Origin: Novosphingobium sp. SG919
Lineage (GTDB): Bacteria > Pseudomonadota > Alphaproteobacteria > Sphingomonadales > Sphingomonadaceae
Direction of reading: 5' to 3'
Assembly (NCBI RefSeq): GCF_012932495.1
Contig: NZ_JABCNG010000005.1
Coordinates: forward strand, 62,001-126,000
Length of the DNA: 64,000 nucleotides
Numbering within the stretch: position 1 is the stretch's first letter; every line of letters starts with the position of its first letter. Made by a program: the position numbers and the translations under genes. Positions 60,297-64,000 of this stretch are shown in pieces. The notes beneath the pieces were generated by a model. That model saw nothing but the letters and a program-made list of their open reading frames with translations. It ran no database searches and was not told the DNA's origin.

Positions 60297-61436
60297 ATGT
60301 ACCCCATTTGGGTTATGTCGCTATATTTCAGGCCCAATGCGGTCTTGACTGTCATTGCGCTTGCCATACTTGCCCTTCCCGCCAATTCGGTGGCACAGGA
60401 AAGCGGCGGCCGCGAATGCAAGACGATGCAGGCAACCAGCGGCGATGTCGCCGTGCCGGTGCGCGTGTGCCGCGATCCCGGCGGCGTCTGGCACCGCGTG
60501 GAAACACCGCTCGCGCCCACGACAGAGGCTGCCTTTCGCGGCCATCTTGTCTACGCGGGCCAATTTTCCGGCAATGCCGGGCGCATCCAGCGCACGCCGG
60601 CCTCGCTGAACCTGGGCCGCACAAGGATCGACCTGGGCTTTTCGACGACCGCCTATCGCAGCCGCCGCGACGTGACCGGCACGGCCCGCATCGATCTGGC
60701 CATCCGCAACGGCACGATGCAGGCAACCATGGCGCTGGCCGGACCGGGCCTTAACCAGCGCATCGCGCTGGGCGGCGCGGTGCGGGCAGGCGCCTGTGCG
60801 CTCGACAGCGCGTCGGGCGACGCCCACTTTGCCGGCACCTGCACGGAAGAGCGCATGACCGGCAAGCTGGTGGTGGAAAACGCCAGCGGCTGGCGGCTGG
60901 AGACGGGCATCGATGCCATGCTGCAAAGCCGACAGAACGATGGCGATGCAGCTCTGGCGGCCGCGGCCGAGCGGCAACGCCAGCAGGAAAGCCAGCGGGC
61001 GCAGGCCGAACGAATCTCGCTCTATATCGGCAAGCTGACATTGCGCGCCCGCGGCGGAGACGTGGATGCGATGGGCACGCTTGGCGATATCTATTCCGAT
61101 GACAGCGTGGTTTCGGCAGACCTGCAGAAAGCCGTCTATTGGTATGGCATGGCCGCCGGGCACAACGATCCGCGCGCGATGTTCAACCTGGCGCTCAGCT
61201 ATGCCAAGGGCGAAGGCGTGGGCAAGAACTCCACGATCGCCAGCGATCTCTATGCCAAATGCGCCCGCATCGCCTCGAAATACCAGCCCGACTGCGCGCG
61301 CAACCTGGGCCTGGCCTATGCGCTGGGCGAAGGCGTGCCGCAAAGCAAGAAGACCGCGCTGTTCTGGCTGCGCGCCTGCGCCCGGATGGGCGACAGCAAG
61401 TGCGACGAGATCGCCAATGTCGTGGAGCGCAACTAG
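60297..61436 (+). CDS. Sel1-repeat exported protein
   Basis: A 379-residue protein with a signal (VLTVIALAILALPANSVAQE). The N-terminal half is unique (residues 40-240). The C-terminal half holds Sel1-like TPR repeats: GDVDAMGTLGDIYSDDSVVS, ADLQKAVYWYGMAAGHNDPR, AMFNLALSYAKGEGVGKNST, ARNLGLAYALGEGVPQSKKT. Sel1 repeats mediate protein contacts; it is likely periplasmic. ATG at 60297 is used; 60315 is also possible. Confidence 0.78.
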   Translation: MYPIWVMSLYFRPNAVLTVIALAILALPANSVAQESGGRECKTMQATSGDVAVPVRVCRDPGGVWHRVETPLAPTTEAAFRGHLVYAGQFSGNAGRIQRTPASLNLGRTRIDLGFSTTAYRSRRDVTGTARIDLAIRNGTMQATMALAGPGLNQRIALGGAVRAGACALDSASGDAHFAGTCTEERMTGKLVVENASGWRLETGIDAMLQSRQNDGDAALAAAAERQRQQESQRAQAERISLYIGKLTLRARGGDVDAMGTLGDIYSDDSVVSADLQKAVYWYGMAAGHNDPRAMFNLALSYAKGEGVGKNSTIASDLYAKCARIASKYQPDCARNLGLAYALGEGVPQSKKTALFWLRACARMGDSKCDEIANVVERN

Positions 61437-61591
61437 GCAGCGTGGGCTGCGGTGTTCGGGGCCAAGCCCAAAAATTGCCCATCTGTCGCCGATCGCGGGA
61501 ACCAAGATCGTTTCCACCGATTTGATAGCAATCGTGAAGGTGCGCGCGCAGCCCGCCTGACCGGATGTGATGGGGAACTCCGGCAGCAGAC

Positions 61592-62584
61592 ATGACGAAC
61601 ATCAAACTTTCCCAACAAGTTGCCGGAATTTCCCACGTCTCCCTGGCCACCGCGTTGGACCAGAGCGTAGACTGCGTGAAAGTCATCGGGCTCGATGGCA
61701 CGGTCGCCTACATGAACCCCAACGGCATCTGCGCCATGGAAATCGATGCCCCCGTCGACGTGATCGGCAAGCAGTGGGCCGATCTTTGGCCTGCCGAAGC
61801 CAGGCCCCATATCGAGAGCGGCTATGCCGCAGCGCTGGACGGCGGCATGTCTCGGTTCCGGGCGCACTGCCCAACGGCCAAGGGCAAAAGCCGCTGGTGG
61901 GACGTGAGCGTTTCGGCGCTGTGCGATAACACGGGCAACCTGATCAGCTACCTGGCCGTTTCGCGCGACGTGACGGACGCCGAACTGGCCCGCCAGGTGC
62001 TGGAAACGGCCACCCGCGAACTGCACCACCGCCTCAAGAATACCTACACGATGATTTCCAGCCTGATCCGCGGCTTTGCCCGTGGGGACGCGCAGAACGC
62101 CGAATTCGCCACCGAAAGGGCCGAGCGGCTGCTGGCCATGGGCCGTGCCCAGGCGCTATTCACCAGCCGCGATGTGCCATGCAGCCTGGTCGACCTGATC
62201 GAGGCCCTGACCATGCCCTTCAGCAGCGGGTTCTGCCCGGTGGCGATGGACGCCGTGCAAGACATCCCGATCGCCCGCGCCTTGGCCGACACCATCGCGC
62301 TCGTCGTGGGCGAATTCGCCGTCAATTCATCCAAGCATGGCGCCATCGCCCATGGCGGCGAGATCCGGCTCGCCAGCCGCGACGAGGATGGCGACCTGGT
62401 GATCGTGTGGCAGGAAAAATCCAGCCGTCCCGTGGCGGCCACCTCGCGCGAGGGCGGACAGGGGCTTAACCTGATCGACCGCATCGTGCGCCTGCGCGAT
62501 GGCGCCATCACGCTAGATTGGCAGGCCGACGGCCTGGTTGCCACCTTGCGCTTCAAGGGCGCGGCGCACCCCGCGCCCGACTGA
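61592..62584 (+). CDS. PAS-HWE/HisKA_2 sensor histidine kinase
   Basis: A 330-residue cytoplasmic kinase. A PAS domain (residues 20-130; VIGLDGTVAYMNPNGICAME, WWDVSVSALCDNTGNLISYL) is followed by a HisKA_2 dimerisation/phosphoacceptor helix TRELHHRLKNTYTMISSLIR (His146) and an HATPase_c domain with EFAVNSSKHGAI (N box). GGQGLNLIDRIVRLRDG is the G box. This class often acts in the general stress response (PhyR/EcfG) of alphaproteobacteria. No response regulator is next to it. Confidence 0.85.
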   Translation: MTNIKLSQQVAGISHVSLATALDQSVDCVKVIGLDGTVAYMNPNGICAMEIDAPVDVIGKQWADLWPAEARPHIESGYAAALDGGMSRFRAHCPTAKGKSRWWDVSVSALCDNTGNLISYLAVSRDVTDAELARQVLETATRELHHRLKNTYTMISSLIRGFARGDAQNAEFATERAERLLAMGRAQALFTSRDVPCSLVDLIEALTMPFSSGFCPVAMDAVQDIPIARALADTIALVVGEFAVNSSKHGAIAHGGEIRLASRDEDGDLVIVWQEKSSRPVAATSREGGQGLNLIDRIVRLRDGAITLDWQADGLVATLRFKGAAHPAPD

Positions 62585-62587
62585 GCG

Positions 62588-63118
62588 TCAGCCCAGTTGC
62601 ACCGCCTTGAGCGCGTGCCACAGCCAAGGGGCAAAGCTGCGCCACACGAACACGCGAAACATGTCCGCCTGTTCGCGCCAGACGATCACTTCCACGGTCT
62701 CGAACACCGTGCGCGTGGCCCGGCCCACGGCAAAGCGTTCGAGATCGAGCGGGCAGCCCGAACACAGCACTCGCGCGGCACTGGCGCCTTCCACGCGGAT
62801 CACCACGCCGCGCGCGGACACGTCCACCACGCTGACGGGCTGCCCAGCACCGTCGGGCACGACGGTTCCGGCGGGCGGATCGGCCAGCCATTCATCGGGA
62901 CCAAGGCAGGCGATGCCATCCAGTGTCTCGCCGATGCGGGTCGGCACGGCGCGGCCGATCACGGCACCAAGCGCCTCGGCCGTGCGCGCGCGCAAGGACC
63001 AGCGGCTTGCCGGCGGCTCCAGCGTCAGCGTCACGCCGCCGGGCAGGACCGCGTTGCTTTCCAGCGCCAGGTCGGTGCCGGCCACGGCCAGCGGGGGAAT
63101 CGCAATGGCGTCAGACAT
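62588..63118 (-). CDS. soxG: Sarcosine oxidase gamma subunit
   Basis: A 176-residue SoxG-like protein. The family pattern ASRWSLRARTAEALGAVIGR, ETLDGIACLGPDEWLADPPA, VVDVSARGVVIRVEGASAAR, VLCSGCPLDLERFAVGRATR, and TVFETVEVIVWREQADMFRV, FVWRSFAPWLWHALKAV are present. SoxG completes the heterotetrameric sarcosine oxidase. It overlaps the soxA stop by eight bases, the standard soxBDAG tail order. Confidence 0.88.
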   Translation of the reverse strand: MSDAIAIPPLAVAGTDLALESNAVLPGGVTLTLEPPASRWSLRARTAEALGAVIGRAVPTRIGETLDGIACLGPDEWLADPPAGTVVPDGAGQPVSVVDVSARGVVIRVEGASAARVLCSGCPLDLERFAVGRATRTVFETVEVIVWREQADMFRVFVWRSFAPWLWHALKAVQLG

Positions 63119-64000
63119 CGAGGCGGCTCCCTTGCGCATCATAGAACACCGTGCTGGCCGTGACCCGCGCGCGGATCGTGCGCCCGGGCATCGGCACATG
63201 GATCACCTGGCCATCGCGCGCGCGGCCATCGGCGATCACGGCCATGGCGATCGACCGCCCCAACGTGGCACTGTGATACGACGAGGTGACGTGGCCCAGC
63301 ATCGTCATCGGCACCGGCTGGGCCGGATCGGCCACGATCTGGGCGCCTTCCTCCAGCACCTCGTTCGGATCTTCGGTCAACAGCCCGACCAGTTGCTTGC
63401 GCCCTGGCGCGGTCATGTCGGGCCGCGCCAGCGAACGCTTGCCCACGAAGTCGGGCTTCTTGGCGCCCACGGCCCAGGCCATGCCGGCGTCATCGGGCGT
63501 CAGCGTGCCATCGGTGTCCTGGCCAACGATGACATAGCCTTTTTCCGCGCGCAGGACGTGCATCGTCTCGGTGCCATAAGGGGTGATGCCGTGCGCCTGG
63601 CCGGCGGCGTGGATCGCTTCCCACACCATGCGGCCATGCTCGGCCGGCACGTTGACTTCATAGCCGAGTTCGCCGGTAAAGCTCACGCGGAACAGCCGTG
63701 TCGGCACGCCGCAGATGCGCCCTTCGCGAATGGCCATGTGCGGGAAGGCTTCGCGCGAAAGGTCGATGCCTTCCACCAGCGGCGCAATCACCTCGCGCGC
63801 CAGCGGGCCTTGCACGGCGATCACCGCCCATTGCTCGGTCGTGCTGGTCAGCCAGACGTCCAGATCGCTCCATTCGGTCTGGAGATAGTCTTCCATCATC
63901 GCCAGCACGCGCGCCGCGCCGCCGGTGGTGGTGGTCAGGTGAAAGCGGTCGGGCGCCAGCCGCGCCGAAACGCCGTCATCGGTGATGAACCCGTCCTCGC
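63111..64000 (-). CDS. soxA: Sarcosine oxidase alpha subunit, 3' part
   Basis: The frame runs off the window; about 295 C-terminal residues are visible, from the GCV_T-like folate domain. Seen are SFTGELGYEVNVPAEHGRMV, WEAIHAAGQAHGITPYGTET, MHVLRAEKGYVIVGQDTDGT and DFVGKRSLARPDMTAPGRKQ (the glycine-cleavage T-protein type C-terminus), ending DAQGSRLDV. The alpha subunit binds THF and traps the methyl carbon of sarcosine as 5,10-methylene-THF. The N-terminal FAD/NAD part and soxBD lie beyond the right edge. Confidence 0.9.
   Translation of the reverse strand, partial: EDGFITDDGVSARLAPDRFHLTTTTGGAARVLAMMEDYLQTEWSDLDVWLTSTTEQWAVIAVQGPLAREVIAPLVEGIDLSREAFPHMAIREGRICGVPTRLFRVSFTGELGYEVNVPAEHGRMVWEAIHAAGQAHGITPYGTETMHVLRAEKGYVIVGQDTDGTLTPDDAGMAWAVGAKKPDFVGKRSLARPDMTAPGRKQLVGLLTEDPNEVLEEGAQIVADPAQPVPMTMLGHVTSSYHSATLGRSIAMAVIADGRARDGQVIHVPMPGRTIRARVTASTVFYDAQGSRLDV

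Overview
The window looks like a GC-rich alphaproteobacterial chromosome of the sphingomonad group (Novosphingobium/Sphingobium-like). The signs are a GcrA-type regulator, the gene order rimP-nusA-ylxR-infB, rbfA, truB, rpsO, pnp, DUF4402 pilin-like proteins, and several families common in sphingomonads (DUF6491, DUF3768, RcnB, EpsC-type serine acetyltransferase). This is inference from protein families; no rRNA is present to settle it.

Positions 1 to about 21,660 are the right-hand part of an integrated mobile element. A P4-type tyrosine integrase (20,205-21,473) faces away from the 3' end of an intact tRNA-Ser(CGA) gene (21,660-21,749). Almost every gene reads leftward. Backbone genes are ParB-like, ArdC-like antirestriction, a sigma-region-4-like protein, two DUF families (3768, 2493), a CHC2/Toprim primase-like protein, SSB and an AlpA-like regulator. 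The left end and any conjugation genes lie outside the window. Between backbone segments sits a cargo block (about 5.1-16.75 kb): a damaged IS3-family element, a 1672-residue NACHT-type STAND NTPase, a Tat-signal protein, an ATPase plus HNH nuclease pair resembling Septu, and an MNT-HEPN fusion. This is the strongest candidate for an undescribed anti-phage locus.

From 21.7 to 45 kb is chromosomal core. It holds hspQ, an ABC-2 permease, a GcrA-like regulator, a diguanylate cyclase, pnp, rpsO, truB, a site-2 protease-like M50 protein, a GNAT protein, tdk, rbfA, infB, ylxR, nusA and rimP. A PspC-like gene follows behind a good sigma-54 promoter, then a YhhQ-type transporter, tRNA-Arg(UCU), a shikimate-dehydrogenase-like protein and a serine acetyltransferase. 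The translation and RNA-turnover genes run leftward and are broken up by accessory genes.

From 45 to 51.8 kb is a compact, leftward six-gene locus: four small secreted beta-rich proteins (three clear DUF4402), a periplasmic chaperone-like protein and a large outer-membrane usher-like protein. It is probably a chaperone-usher surface fibre of a type outside the classical enterobacterial families.

From 52 to 56.4 kb is a tight leftward operon, purU-prolyl-tRNA deacylase-sdaA-etfB-etfA, with a divergent LysR gene. At the right edge are soxG and the 3' end of soxA (sarcosine oxidase gamma and alpha). Together they suggest catabolism of sarcosine or another methylated glycine through glycine and serine to pyruvate, with folate one-carbon recycling. 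Between the two parts lie small or secreted proteins (pentapeptide repeat, ClpP/crotonase-like periplasmic protein, glycine-zipper protein, Sel1-repeat protein) and a PAS-HWE/HisKA_2 histidine kinase.
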